This document shows positions 1 to 11,625 of a DNA stretch of 64,000 nucleotides, piece by piece. The notes beneath the pieces were generated by a model. The model did no database searches. It saw only the letters and a list, made by a program, of their open reading frames with translations, and was not told the origin of the DNA. Each line of letters starts with the position of its first letter. The first letter of the stretch is position 1. The stretch comes from Gari tellinella (taxonomy: Eukaryota > Mollusca > Bivalvia > Cardiida > Psammobiidae): the NCBI GenBank assembly GCA_922989275.2, contig OV277858.1, positions 17,657,427-17,721,426 on the forward strand, given 5' to 3'. A program made the position numbers and the translations under genes.

Positions 1-575
1 CACGAAGTTCAATTTCAGCTTATTATGTAATGTCCTCAACCCAACATCATATAACAAAATACAACGGACACTGAAACAGCTATGTATGTCCCAAGCTTGA
101 TTTGTTCAACAGTCAGCTGTATTAGAACTGATGATGTGTTAAAAGTTTGAACTTCATCCAATCATGAATGAGCGTGCAAGTTTTCGTCGGCTTTCAAAAA
201 CAAAAACACGTCTAATCACTTCAAAATACAAACTTAGACTGATTTTAATGTGTTGAAATATTATTCTATCAATCGAAGTTTTCGGTTCATCTAGACCATC
301 CCATTTCTACCAAAATGCTTTATTACATTTCAAAATCACACAGCTGCAATCAAGATGGCGATTCATTGACGATGTGACCAGCGTTGAGGTAACTATTGCG
401 TTTTGTTTACTAAAGTAATGCATATTGTTGACAATGTTATGTGGCTCGACAACAAACCGTAACCATTTGTTTTCGAAAATCAACGAGTTTGAGACACATA
501 GCATCAGTTCAATGCCATCGTCCATATTTCATTTATTGCTTTGACATGTTCTTTCCTCAACACTATTCTTACTGA
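1..575. other. Stretch with no recognised feature
   Basis: AT-rich DNA. No open frame with recognisable domain content, no tandem repeat and no clear inverted repeat was seen. Confidence 0.4.
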
Positions 576-800
576 TGACCGGCGGATGTGGTCCATTAGT
601 ATTCCACTCGACTGGGGTACCAGGGGTCGTGAGTTCGAATTCCCGCCGGACCAAGTTTTTCGGTTAAGACTACATAATCCGAGGTCCGATGTATCAGTGG
701 TTTACACTGGGAATCCAAAAGAACCAGAGACCTCTGTCGATAATAAGAATCTCTCTCTCTCTCTCATTCTCTCTCTGTCTTTCTCTCTCTCTAACCTAAC
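576..800 (+). repeat. tRNA-derived SINE with CT-repeat tail
   Basis: The 5' part (about 581-656) resembles a tRNA gene. It has an A-box-like segment near 587-598 and a good B box, GAGTTCGAATTCC, at 631-643, as expected for a SINE with an internal RNA polymerase III promoter. A body follows that contains GAGGTCCGATGTATCAGTG at 681-699. A (CT)n tract at about 750-793 forms the 3' tail. The same central segment recurs in the minus-strand SINE at 1395-1492, so the two share a central domain. Family name not assigned. Confidence 0.7.
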
Positions 801-1394
801 CAAACATTATTACTGTTGTGACAGTGTTCATTTGTAGGCATCACATACTAAAGGCTTCAGGTTTATGATAAAAGATGAACACGGTTTACTTTACCGTCGT
901 GGCATTTGTATAATAATAAGCTTTTTAACAGCATCAATAGTGTATACTCTATTTCTAAAAAAACATTGTTCTTTAACAAATTGTGGCGTGTAATACAGCA
1001 TGTGTCCTGAACAAAGGTCGAGTAATTTGGCTTCTGATCTCGATCCATTTATGTTTTACATAATGATTGAGAAATAATCGTTCAAGTAGGAATTGTTGGA
1101 GAGTCAAACAGGTTAGCTACCAAATTATTCGGCGCCAAATCTGGCTCAATGATGTTAATATACAAAAGTTTAGTTTTCTATGACTTCGGTTTTAACAGTA
1201 AAGGGTTTAATCCCTTCACTGTCATGCAATATATAGAGCATGCTAAATATTCGGTCTAGTTTCCGCATAGGCTTAAACACAACAAATTTCTTCCGTATTT
1301 CCTAGTGTATACAGCTAGGACTAGAAAAATACGCCGAGTTCAATGTCCTACTTTTATTATCGACATAAATATGTGGTTATTTTTGTAAACTAGT
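801..1394. other. Stretch with no recognised feature
   Basis: AT-rich sequence without coding signal, tandem repeat or recognisable element. Confidence 0.4.
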
Positions 1395-1492
1395 GAATAG
1401 CACTGATAAACCGGACCTCGTTTTGTAAAGTCTCATCCGAAAGACTTTGTCCGGCTAGGGATCAAACTTAGGACCCCTTGTACCACAGTCGA
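1395..1492 (-). repeat. SINE fragment (tRNA-like head and central domain)
   Basis: On the minus strand a B-box-like AGTTTGATCC lies at about 1459-1468. It is followed by a GGATGAGAC-type segment and the central motif CGAGGTCCGGTTTATCAGTG (complement of 1401-1420). That motif matches the SINE at 576-800 with a few changes. No poly(A) or microsatellite tail is visible, so this is a decayed or truncated copy. Confidence 0.6.
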
Positions 1493-1493
1493 A

Positions 1494-1703
1494 ATACCGT
1501 AAGGCGGGCTCCTATGTTCCCTTTACTTTATATTTGTCTTGCGTGTGTTTTCTCTTTAGTGTGTGGATGAAGAAATGGCATTGCGTGCGTGTGTGTGTGT
1601 AGGTGTGTGTGTGTTATGGTATGACTGTGTGTGTGTGTTTTGCTTGAGAGGTGGGTGTATTGTTTGTGTTTCGTTTCCTGCTTGAGTCTTTCGTAATTAT
1701 TTG
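1494..1703 (+). mobile_element. Dispersed PLE-tail repeat, truncated copy with GT microsatellite
   Basis: Begins with a form of ACCGTACCAAGGCGGGCTC and runs through GTCTTGCGTGTG, a (GT)n-rich part (about 1588-1647), GCTTGAGAGGTGGGTG and TTTCCTGCTTGAGTCTTT. The same ordered segments occur at 22445-22670 and, twice, within 44943-45853 on the plus strand. They occur on the minus strand at 26285-26500. At 26285-27010 the repeat continues upstream into a frame that reads like a Penelope-like element C-terminus. I therefore interpret all copies as 5'-truncated 3' ends of one PLE family. That link is inference. Confidence 0.6.
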
Positions 1704-2560
1704 TTGCCACAATAGTGTTACTTGTGCCGTGTGGAGGCCGTAAAACGTCGCCCCGTACATGTAATCAATATTGTTATCATTCCTCCTGCAGGAGCGTTCA
1801 CTTGTTGTACAACTCGTCTCTTTGGCTTTTTTTCTTGCACAGTATGGTAGGTCTCTATGTACCGATGGTCAGATGAGCTTCGGTATTGTACCGGTTCTTC
1901 ATTAACTCTTTACATATAAGGTTAGGCGATGAGTTACTCACGTCGCACCAGTTACTTTTTCACTACTTACATTAACCTTTTTCAATCTTTACAATTTCCA
2001 AATTGTAATTACTTTATAATACATTTCGAACTTTAATATATTTCGAACTTTCTTTCTGTATAGTTATTGTCGATACATAGGGACAGGTGCTTACTTACTT
2101 CTCTTCAACACATGGAACTACAAACAAACAAAAAGCTACAAATACCACTTACACCACTTAGAATGCACTATGCGTGTTCTGTTCATATCCTATTCAAATA
2201 CTACTAATTTTGCATCACTACAGCCGTGCGTACAGTTAATACCACTTAAGCTCTATTCGGCATCTTCTTTTCACATTCCATCTCTTTCTATTAATATTTG
2301 TTTTCATAATGGTCCTAAAGTGGTGTTTTCACCTCTAAAATATTATATTCAACGCAATAATTCAGTTTTTACGACCACTGAACAAAACACGTAGAGTGCT
2401 TCATATTATAGAAAAATGCAATGCTAAGAGGTGAGCGTGTTGCAATTATTTATCTTGCAATTTTACTATACAATCAACAGTAAACGGTAGATTATTTAGT
2501 GTTGTCATAGATTTAGACATCAACTGACGAACTAATCATATTATATACGTGTTAAGGATG
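1704..2560. other. Stretch with no recognised feature
   Basis: AT-rich DNA. An open frame of 74 codons at 2170-2394 has no recognisable motif and is not called as a gene. Confidence 0.4.
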
Positions 2561-3484
2561 TCGGCCTGTCTTTTTGAGCATTATGAAATTTCCGAAAAAA
2601 TGTACGAACTCATTTTCAAAAAAATGTTAAGAACTCATTTTTGGTGAATGAATACAGTAATAAAATACTTTTTTCCCGGGGAAAAAATGGATGTTCGTTC
2701 CGGAAGGGACTTTTTAAGTTTTATGTCCTATTCGTAGTTTACAGCATACGCTGTTTTCATAGGTAGGTTGGATTTTGTTACATCCGATTTCATTTCAATT
2801 TCTCAGAATATAAGCATGAAATGTGCATGGTAGTACAGTTTTAGTATAAATTATAGATAACGCAATAGATAAAATGAAATTTTATTGAAAACAAATAGTT
2901 TTGGTAAAAATACACCAAAAATTGAAAAAATGAGAAAAAATTGATTTTTTTTAGATAACATGATCTATATCTTTTTAAAAGATCCGGGATCCTGTGCTTT
3001 TATTTGCTATTTCACTAAAACGTTTTGTTTGCAAGACTAAAATCAATAAATAAAAAAGTTGGTAATTAGTTTTTTACAATTTGTAGGGCAATTTTCACTG
3101 TGCCTTATTCTCCCGGTATATGAAAGTGGGTGGGGTAAATTTTATTCCTTTCCGGTGAAATCAAACATTTTTATTTTGGATCTTGAAAAAACATTATTTT
3201 CAGGGTTTATTTTTACTATGGTAATATAAATTAGGATACTTTTTGTACAAATAGAGTGTTTAAATAAAGATTGAAAAACCGTAGTACAAAAAAGTAGTTT
3301 TTATGAAGCTTCAATTTTAGGGGGGTAGCCTTGAAAAATCTCAAATTGTGAAAAAGAAAGGTCCGGTACCCCAACTTTTTCACCAGTTTTGTCATAGAAA
3401 CTAATTTTACCGTCTGTATGCAAAGTTTGAAGAAATTGGTAATTACTTTTCAATGAGGCACCTACCCCCTTAACTTGAAAAGCA
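2561..3484. repeat. AT-rich low-complexity repeat DNA upstream of the PLE
   Basis: Runs of A and T with GGGTAAATTTTA-type text. The phrase AGTGGGTGGGGTAAATTTTA (3125-3144) has a close relative, AGTGGATGGGGTAAATTTTA, at 39142-39161 in a second AT-rich stretch, so both probably belong to one diverged repeat family. The 89-codon open frame on the minus strand at 3301-3570 overlaps the PLE endonuclease and is not credible as a gene. Confidence 0.35.
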
Positions 3485-3490
3485 CCAGGT

Positions 3491-3727
3491 TGTGGTATCC
3501 AGTATGTTAGGCAAACCGGTCGTCCTCTCAAAACTAGGTTTAATGAACATCTTCGTACTTGTAGAAACAAAAATCTGTGGAACTTTCTGTATCAACATTT
3601 TCGGAAATCTGGACATGGATTAGATTGTATTTCAATTCAACCTGTCGAACATATTACGTATGGTAGAAATGCTACTTATAGTTTCAAATGTAATGCTAGA
3701 TTTATAACGGAATTAAAATGGATTTAA
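3491..3727 (+). pseudogene. GIY-YIG endonuclease domain of the Naiad-like PLE
   Basis: The frame starts with CGIQYVRQTGRPLKTRF, the GIY-YIG core in which the second YIG-type element is replaced by YV(R/G)QTGR as in PLEs. It then reads HLRTCRN, LYQHFRKSGHG, ISIQPVEHIT and ELKWI before a TAA at 3725-3727. Cys and His residues placed as in the PLE-type CCHH arrangement are present. Reading on past the stop gives QTPFPLGLNDSIY, which fits this protein family, so the TAA is a point mutation. The domain would nick target DNA for insertion. The start is missing, because the sequence before Cys at 3491 does not look like PLE. Confidence 0.75.
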
Positions 3728-3838
3728 AATTTACAGACACCCTTTCCTTTAGGCTTGAATGATAGTATATACTAATCTAAAAGAACCTTCAATTGATTTG
3801 GTTCGATTTATTCTACACTCAACCGTATATATAGATCA

Positions 3839-4374
3839 CATGGTATTCGTATAAATGGAAATATTAAACGTAAATTACGTCAGTCGATTTCTATAACAGA
3901 TTTGCATAATCTGCTGTTATTTTCTGGTAAACATAAAATGCTTCTCGGCTTTCTTTGTTGTCATTGTCGTCTTTAAGAGATATTGACGACAATACTGATG
4001 GAATAATTTTGCACACAGATCCTCTGTATTATACTGCAGGTTTAATACAAAGTTATATTCAGCATGTTCTCAGGCCTCATGTTGATTCTTTAAACGATCA
4101 CAAAAGATATTTCATTAAGGTCCCTTTTATTAATAAAGGTATTGATTTCATAGATTTACCAAGTATTCTCCGAAACAAAAATGTGATGAATGCTATTCCA
4201 AATTATTTCAAAAATCTTGAATCACCTATTATTTGCTATAAGTATAATAAATCTGTTAGAGGGTTAATTTTTAACTACAATAAAATTGTTTCTGATCTTA
4301 AAATTCTCGAAAACACACAGGATACATGTGACTGTACCTCATCTAAATCTGTTACGCTCCAGTGGGTCAAATAA
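3839..4374 (+). pseudogene. Naiad linker and pre-RT region with CxC motif
   Basis: From 3839 the endonuclease frame reads HGIRINGNIKRKLRQS and continues to about 3950. An indel then moves the frame to 3955-4374. The second part contains INKGIDFIDLPSILR, IPNYFKNLESPIICY and TCDC at 4324-4335, the CxC motif that joins endonuclease to RT in Naiads. The region is conserved in Naiad proteins as I remember them; its function is not established. The first residues at 3955 come from a TTG codon and do not represent a true start. Confidence 0.65.
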
Positions 4375-4439
4375 AAACAGGCACTTTTTATATCATTAAA
4401 AGCGCATCAGAGCGTTTTTGAGTAAGGGACCTAAATTTA

Positions 4440-6070
4440 GAGTACCTGCCCTAATTGATTTCGATACTTGCCTCAATCATATTTCGGAAGCTTTGAATAA
4501 TTATAGTACAAACTGGTGCCGAAGAGAACAAGCCGATAATGACGCTCTTTTAAAAATGGAAATAATTAATTTTTGATAGTATCGATACCCGGATTTCGTT
4601 CTATTTATCTAATAACCATATTTTACCACGTAAACCTAAATTTAACATTCGTCACTTACAGAAGGGCATACAAGACTTTAATTCCAAGTATGTACTCGTT
4701 CCTGCAGACAAAGCATCCAATAATGTGATAAGTGTATGACGATTACATTATGTTGATACTTTAAACCAGGAACTTGTGAATATCAATTCCTATACATCAA
4801 CCAATTTTACGGAGAGTAATGGAGTATCTGATCATCTTGATACATGTGAACAATTAAAATCTGATGTCAATATTACATGTCACAAACTTCCTACAATGTA
4901 CTGGATACCCAAACTCCATAAAACACCATATAAGTCTCGTTTTATTTCTAATTCAAGTGCATGTACTACAACTAAGCTTTCCAAATTTTGAACATCGTCA
5001 TTAATTAAAATCAAAGAACATGTTCAAAGGTATTGTGCAAAGAAGTACACAAATTCTGGACTTAATCTGTCTTGGTCTATCAAAAACTCAAATGAAATTT
5101 TGACTAAACTTGACCATAGAAAATACCAAGCTTGCAATATAAGTACGTATGACGTTCAACACTTTATACTACCTTACCTCATAATTTAATAAAAGCTAAA
5201 CTTATACAACTTTTTGAAAATAATTTTGCCAGAGAAAGGAAACTATTTCAAGCGTGTAATACTCATCGTGCATTTTTTACAAATGACACGGTTAAGCATA
5301 ACACTATGTGGAATTGCACCGATGTCTGTAAATCACTATCATTTCTTCTAGATAATATTCAGTACGTTTTGTGAGTACCATATACCGTCAAGTGATTGGT
5401 ATCCATATGAGTACAAACTGCGCGCCCCTTGTCGCAGACATATTTTTGTACTGTTATGAGAGGGACTTTATGCTAAGTCTAAAACCTGATACACAGGCAG
5501 ATATGATCGAAGCTTTTAACAATACATCGCGCTATCTAGATGATATGTTTAATATAGACAACCCATTTTTTGATACGTTGTTTCCTTTTATCTACCCAAA
5601 AGAACTACGCCTTAATAAAACAAACGAGCCAAATTGTCGGCACCATTTTTAGATTTGGATATTTTAATAAATAACGGAAATGTTTCTTCTAAGATTTACG
5701 ATAAACGAGATGATTTTGATTTTAGTATTGTAAAGTATCCTCATCTAGATGGCGACGTTCCCCGTTCTACATCTTACGGGGTTTATATTTCACAACTTAT
5801 TCGTTTTACTAGGGCCTGTACCTCTGTTGAGGACTTCCACATTCGTAAAAAACTATTACTGAAAAGCTTCTTAAACAGGGGTACAGATTTCATAAACTTC
5901 GTAAAACATTTTCTAAATTCTTTTATAGAAATCTTTCTCTCATTAACAAGTATAAATGTAACTTAAAGTCTTTTCTACGACAATGTATTTCACATCCGGA
6001 GTTTTATGGTGATGTGATATACAGACTTCGTAAGATTCTTGGACATATGAGAAAAATTGGTGAACCATAA
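4440..6070 (+). pseudogene. Reverse transcriptase domain of the Naiad-like PLE
   Basis: Pieces in order are: FRVPALIDFDTC and WCRREQADNDAL (from about 4435); HLQKGIQDFNSKYVLVPADKASNN (from about 4642); PTMYWIPKLHKTPYKSRF (about 4890); STYD (about 5143); LYTTLPHNLIKAKL (about 5163); GIHMSTNCAPLVAD (motif B, about 5400); SRYLDDMFNID (motif C, YLDD 5533-5544); FLDLDILINNGNVSSKIYDKRDDFDF (from about 5644); RATSYGVYISQLIRF-like text; and HPEFYGDVIYRLRKILG (about 5995). Frameshifts lie near 4575, 5155, 5370, 5640 and 5880. In-frame TGA codons lie at 4737 and 4989. Motif B has Ser where Gly is usual. It would have primed reverse transcription on nicked DNA; it is now inactive. Confidence 0.8.
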
Positions 6071-6105
6071 CATGAGATGCCGAGCCACACTTGAAACGTC
6101 TCATG
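6071..6105 (+). other. Short inverted repeat just 3' of the PLE reading frame
   Basis: CATGAGA (6071-6077) and TCTCATG (6099-6105) form a perfect 7-bp stem shortly after the last readable PLE codons. It could be part of a 3' RNA structure. The kink-turn bases of a SECIS element could not be established by eye. Confidence 0.3.
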
Positions 6106-6180
6106 AGGATCCAAGCTGTTGTCCCACTATTTTGGTGAGGCAGTTTGGTAATTTGCATTGTCATAATTAAGGACCTACGA

Positions 6181-7195
6181 AAGAAAGATAGTCCGACAGT
6201 AGTAAATTGTTCAATATTTTAATCTAAATTCTGAATTCATTGTTTAAGTCTTTTAAAAAGATTCAACTGCTTACAGTCAATAATAAAACAAAAGAAGAAC
6301 AAATGTACAGTTGGTGGGACTCGATTCGACAGGCACACTACCCGTCATTTTGAACCGATTCGCCTCGACGCCCGTCTACAGCGGGCCAAAAGTCATTTAA
6401 AGTATGCCTTGTTTGTTGCTTTTTTTCTCACAGTTTATACTAGCAACGTCATGCCCTTGTGGTACTTGTAAGTAAACATTGCGTGATGATGTCATGTAGT
6501 GGAATCATAATGCATCTTATGATGTCATTAAGATTTATTTACAGAAAAAATCAATATCTGTGTATAAGGAGTAGATTCTAGCTCTGGTCCCTGGACACAA
6601 AATACTTTATTGTTAAATTGTTTAAAAAAGTATGACAGTCTACAGAATATACGTTTAAATAACTGTAATTCATTTCGGTTACTAGATCCAGATCGTGTGT
6701 TTATTCGTCGTTCGTCAGATCATTTAAACTCAGAAAACAGAGAAAAAGTAAATCTACTAGCCGATCTTTAATTTACGACTTTTCAGTTAGCCTTGCTAGT
6801 CATGTTCAAAGGAAAAATTAAATTCCATCATACCGATAATCCGTTGAATCTTTAAACAATCAAGTAGATCTAGATGTGTACACGTTGCATTACGATGTTT
6901 ACATTTGAGAGATACACTTGATATATAAGACATTCGCTAATAAATACCTGTTTGCGACAATAAATCACTAAAGAAAAAAGTTGGGAAAAGAACTATTGAT
7001 TTGTTTAAAGCATCGAGTAGATGACACTCATTCTAAATACTGATCAAAGCGTCAATGTTGTGATATTTGTATTTAAGTTAGCTGTAGTTTATTCACAGCG
7101 TACGTCATGTGGGTTAAACAGACGTTTTAACGTTGTACGAACTTTGACGTCGTTTTCTATTAATGACGTTGTCACCCTGATGGGCCCTTTTCGCG
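6181..7195. other. Stretch with no recognised feature
   Basis: Lies between the PLE and the satellite array. A 63-codon open frame at 7021-7212 runs into the first satellite unit and is not a gene. Confidence 0.4.
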
Positions 7196-10100
7196 TGGCG
7201 GGTCACATATAACAAATACAAACAGTAAAAGATGATTGACTGTATTGTCAAATCCAACTCCGATAGCTAGGCTTGCAAGCATCGTACAGGTCTTAAAAAA
7301 CTTACAAGCTGAGCATATATGACATATGCAAACAGTAAAAGATGATTGACTGCATTGTCAAATCATTTCCGATAGCTAGGCTTGCCAGCACCGTTTAGGT
7401 ATTAAATAACTTACAAGCTGAGCATATATGACATATGCAAACAGTAAAAGATGATTGACTGCATTGTCAAATCATCTCCGGCAGCTAGACTTGAAAGCAC
7501 CGTGCAGGTCTTAAATAACTTACAAGCTGAGCATATATGACATATGCAAACAGTAAAAGATGATTGACTGCATTGTCAAATCATCTCCGGTAGCTAGGCT
7601 TGCAATCACCGTGCAAGTCTTAAATAACTTACAAGCTGAGCATATATGACATATGCAAACAGTAAAAGATGATTGACTGCATTGTCAAATCATCTCCGGC
7701 AGCTAGAATTGCAAGCACCGTGCAGGTCTTAACTAACTTACAAGCTGAGCATATATGACATATGCAAAGAGTAAAAGATGATTGACTGCATTGTCAAATC
7801 ATCTCCGGCAGCTAGGCTTGCAAGCACCGTGCATGTCTTAAATAACTTACAGGGTGAGCATGCATGACATATGCAAACAATAAAAGATGATTGACTGCAT
7901 TGCCAAATCATTTCCGATAGTTAGGCGTACAAGTACCTTTCTGTTCTAAAACGGCTTATAAGCTAAGCATATATGACAAATACAAACAGTTAAAGATGAT
8001 TGACTGCATTGTCAACTCATCTCCGGCAGCTAGGCTTGCAAGCACCGTGCATGTCTTAAATAACTTACAGGATGAGCATATATGACATATGCAAACAGGA
8101 AAATATGATTTACTTCAATGTTCATCTCTGAAAGTTAGGCGTGCAATTTCAGTTCGTTTCTTAGACGACTTATAAGCTTTACATTTATAGCAAATACAAA
8201 CAGTAAAAGATGATTAACTGCATTTTCGAATCATATATGATAACTAGGCTTGCACATTCAGTTCTTAAACAAACAGTAAAATATAATTGATTGCATTTTG
8301 AAATAATCTATGACAACTTTGCACATCCCGTTCACCTTAAAATATATTTACTAACTAAGCGTGTATGAAACAAGCAAACAGTAAAACATGATTTAGAGCC
8401 ATATTCAATCATATATAATATATATGTATGCAAGTTTCGTTTATTTCTTAGACAACTTACAAGCTAAGCATACATGACAAATGCAAATAGGAAAAGACGA
8501 TTGACTACATTGTCAAATCATCTCCGATAGCTAGAATTGCAAGCACTATTCAGTTCTAAAACGACTAACAAGCTAAGCATATATATAACAAATACAAACA
8601 GTAAAAGATGATTGACTGCATTGTCAAATCATCTCCAATAGTTAGGCTTGCAAGTACCGTTAAGTTCTAAAACGGCTTATACGCTAAGCATTTTTGACAA
8701 ATACAAACAGTTTATGATGATTGGCTGCATTGTCAAATCATCTCCGATAGCTAGGCTTGCAAGCACCGTTCAGTTCTGAAACGGCTTATAAGCTAAGCAT
8801 ATATGACAAATACAAACAGTTAAAGATGATTGACTGCATTGTCAAATCCAACTCCGATAGCTAGGCTTGCAAGCACCGTGCAGGTCTTAAACAACTTATA
8901 AGCTTAATATATATGACATAATGCAAACAGTACAATATAATTTAACCTCAATGTTAAACAATCTCTGAAATTTAGGCGTGTAATTTCCGTTCGTTTCTTA
9001 GAGGACTTATAGCTAAGCATATATAGCAAAGGCAAACAGTAAAATATGATTGACTGCATTGTCAAATCATATTCAATAGCTAGGCTTGCAAGTACCGTTC
9101 AGTTCTTAAACGACTTACAAGCTAAGCATATATGACAAATAGTCAAATACAAACAGTTAAAGATGACTGGCTGCATTGTCAAACCATCTCCGATAGCTAG
9201 GCTTGCAAGTACCGTTCAGTTCTTAAACGACTTACAAGCTAAGCATATATGACAAATAGTCAAATACAAACAGTTAAAGATGATTGGCTGCATTGTCAAA
9301 CCATCTCCGATAGCTAGGTTTGCAGGTACCGTTCAGTTCTTAAACGACTTACAAGCTAAGCATATATATGACAAATAGTCAAATACAAACAGTTAAAGAT
9401 GATTGGCTGCATTGTCAAACCATCTCCGATAGCTAGGCTTGCAAGTACCGTTCAGTTCTTAAACGACTTACAAGCTAAGCATATATGACAAATAGTCAAA
9501 TACAAACAGTTAAAGATGATTGGCTGCATTGTCAAACCATCTCAGATAGCTAGGCTTGCAAGTACCGTTCAGTTCTTAAACGACTTATAAGCTAAGCATA
9601 TATGACAAATGCAAACAGTAAAAAAGTATTCACCTCAATCTTAAATCATCTCTGAAAGCTAGGCGTACACTTTCCGTTCGTTTCTTAGACGACTTATATG
9701 CTAAGCATATATAACAAATACACACAGTAAAATACGATTGACTGAATTGCATATCATCTCGGATAGCTAGGCTTGCAATTACTATTCAGATCTTAAACAA
9801 ACAGTAAATATACTTGATTGCATTTTGAAATAATCTATGACAGCTTGGTTTGCACATCCCGTTCACTTTTTAATATATTTTCTAGCTAAGCGAATATGGC
9901 ACAAGCAAACAGTAACATATGATTGACAGCCATGTTAAATCATCTATAATAGCTATGTAGTCAAGTTCCGTTAATTTCTTAGACGACTTACAAGCTAAGC
10001 ATATATGACACATGCAAACAGTAAAAGATGATTGACTGCATTGCCAAATCATCTCCGATAGTTAGGCTTACAAGTACCGTTGAGTTCTATAACGGCTTAT

Positions 10101-11625
10101 AAGCTAAGCATATATGACAAAAACAAACAGTTAAAGATGATTGGCAGCATTGTAAATTCATCTACAACAGCTAGGTTTGCAAGTACCGTTAAGTTGTAAA
10201 AACGGCTTATAAGCTAAGCATATATGACACATACAAACAGTTAAAGACGATTGACTGCATTGTCAAATCATCTCCGATAGCTAGGCTTACAAGTACCGTT
10301 AAGTTCTAAAACGGCTTATAAGCTAAGCATATATGACAAATACAAACAGTTAAAGATGATTGGCTGCATTGTAAAATCATCTCCGATAGCTAGGCTTGCA
10401 AGTACCGTCAAGTTGTAAAACGGCTTATAAGCTAAGCATATATGACAAATACAAACAGTTAAAGATGATTGACTGCATTGTTAATTCATCTCCAAAAGCT
10501 AGGCTTGCAAGTACCGTCAAGTTGTAAAACGGCTTATAAGCTAAGCATATATGACAAATACAAACAGTTAAAGATGATTGGCTTTATTGTCAAATCATCT
10601 CCGATAGCTAGGCTTGCAAGCACCGTTCAGTTCTAAAACGGCTTATAAGCTAAGCATATATGACAAATACAAACAGTTAAAGATGATTGACTGCTTTTTC
10701 AAATCATATCCGAAGCTAGGCTTTTTCAAGCACCGTTCAGTTCTAAAACGGCTTATAAGCTAAGCATATATGCCAAATACAAACAGTTAAAGATGATTAC
10801 CAGCATTGTTAATTCAACTATTCTTGTAGGCGTCTATGAGAAAAACACACAGTAAAAGATGATAAAGTGCACTGCTTAATCATCTCTGACAGCTGGGTTT
10901 GCAAGTTCTGCTCACTTTTGAAAAGTACTTACAAGCTAAACACATATAACAAACGCAAACAGTAAAATATGATAGACGTCCTTGTTAAATTATTTCTGCC
11001 AGCAATACCTACAATTTCTTCTTTAAATTCTTACAATCTAAACATATATTACACATACAGACAGTAAATTATTGCCTTGTTAAATCATCTATAATAACTA
11101 GGCTTGCAAATTCATTTAGTAGACGACTAACAAGCTAAGCATATATAACAAATACAAACAGTACAAACGTTAAAAAGATGATTGCCTGCACTGTTCCATA
11201 TCCGACAGCTCGGCTTGCAAGCTTCGTTCACTTTTGAAAATACTTACAAGACAATCATATGACAAACTGAAACACTAAAAAAGAGTAAATCCAATGCCAA
11301 AAAACCTCTCTGACATCATGGCATGCAAGTTTCGCTCAATTTGCAATATACTTTCAAGCTGAATAAACATGTCAACATCAACGTTTTTAACAGTAAACGA
11401 TGGCTGATTGCATTTTTATATCATCTCTCACAGCTGTACTTGCAAGTTCCGTTCGATTTTGAAAATGCTTACAAGCGAAGCATAAAACAAACGCAAACAA
11501 TAAAACATGATAAACTTCCGTGTCAAATAACTACTGACAGCTAGATTTCAATTTACTTTCATTTTTGTTGCACAACATACAAACTCAACTTTTATACCAA
11601 CACAAACAGTAAAAATGCAAATGAA
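7196..11625. repeat. Satellite array, 109-bp monomer, about 40 units
   Basis: The phrase GACATATGCAAACAG or GACAAATACAAACAG recurs every 109 bp (for example 7321, 7430, 7539, 7648, 7757, 7866, 7975, 8084; later 10335, 10444, 10553, 10662). Each unit also carries AGATGATTGACTGCATT, AGCTAGGCTTGCAAG and AAGCTAAGCATATATGAC. At least three variants alternate. Units from about 9134 to 9604 are 117-119 bp because of an extra AAATAGTC. Edges near 8100-8450, 9600-10000 and after 10800 are strongly diverged. No open frame is conserved across units, so this is non-coding tandem DNA. Confidence 0.95.

Larger units (their letters stand above)
3485..6180 (+). mobile_element. Degenerate Naiad-type Penelope-like retroelement (EN before RT)
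   Basis: The element reads in the order GIY-YIG endonuclease (3491-3727), linker, CxC motif (4324-4335), then reverse transcriptase with a YLDD box (5533-5544). This permuted order, with a CxC linker, is the published signature of Naiad PLEs; canonical PLEs carry the endonuclease C-terminally. The endonuclease frame continues without a frame change through the linker up to about 3950, which argues against two unrelated PLEs lying side by side. The copy is dead: it has TAA codons at 3725 and 3773, several frameshifts, and a 5' break just before the endonuclease core. Published clam Naiads are selenoproteins, and this copy has TGA codons in otherwise open segments (see findings). Confidence 0.75.

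Noticed and set aside
1528..1710. Open frames rich in Thr and His across GT tracts (also 22501-22728)
   Set aside because: Translations of the (GT)n/(AC)n microsatellite in the PLE tail.
3301..3570. 89-codon minus-strand frame
   Set aside because: It overlaps the plus-strand GIY-YIG domain and is best explained as its shadow plus AT-rich flank.
3485..6180. Two adjacent canonical PLEs (end of one, start of another)
   Set aside because: The endonuclease frame continues into linker text and a CxC motif follows before the RT, which fits one permuted element better; not fully excluded.
7196..11625. CRISPR-like array
   Set aside because: The whole 109-bp monomer is repeated and there are no unique spacers between short repeats; no cas-type genes; the setting is a eukaryotic genome.
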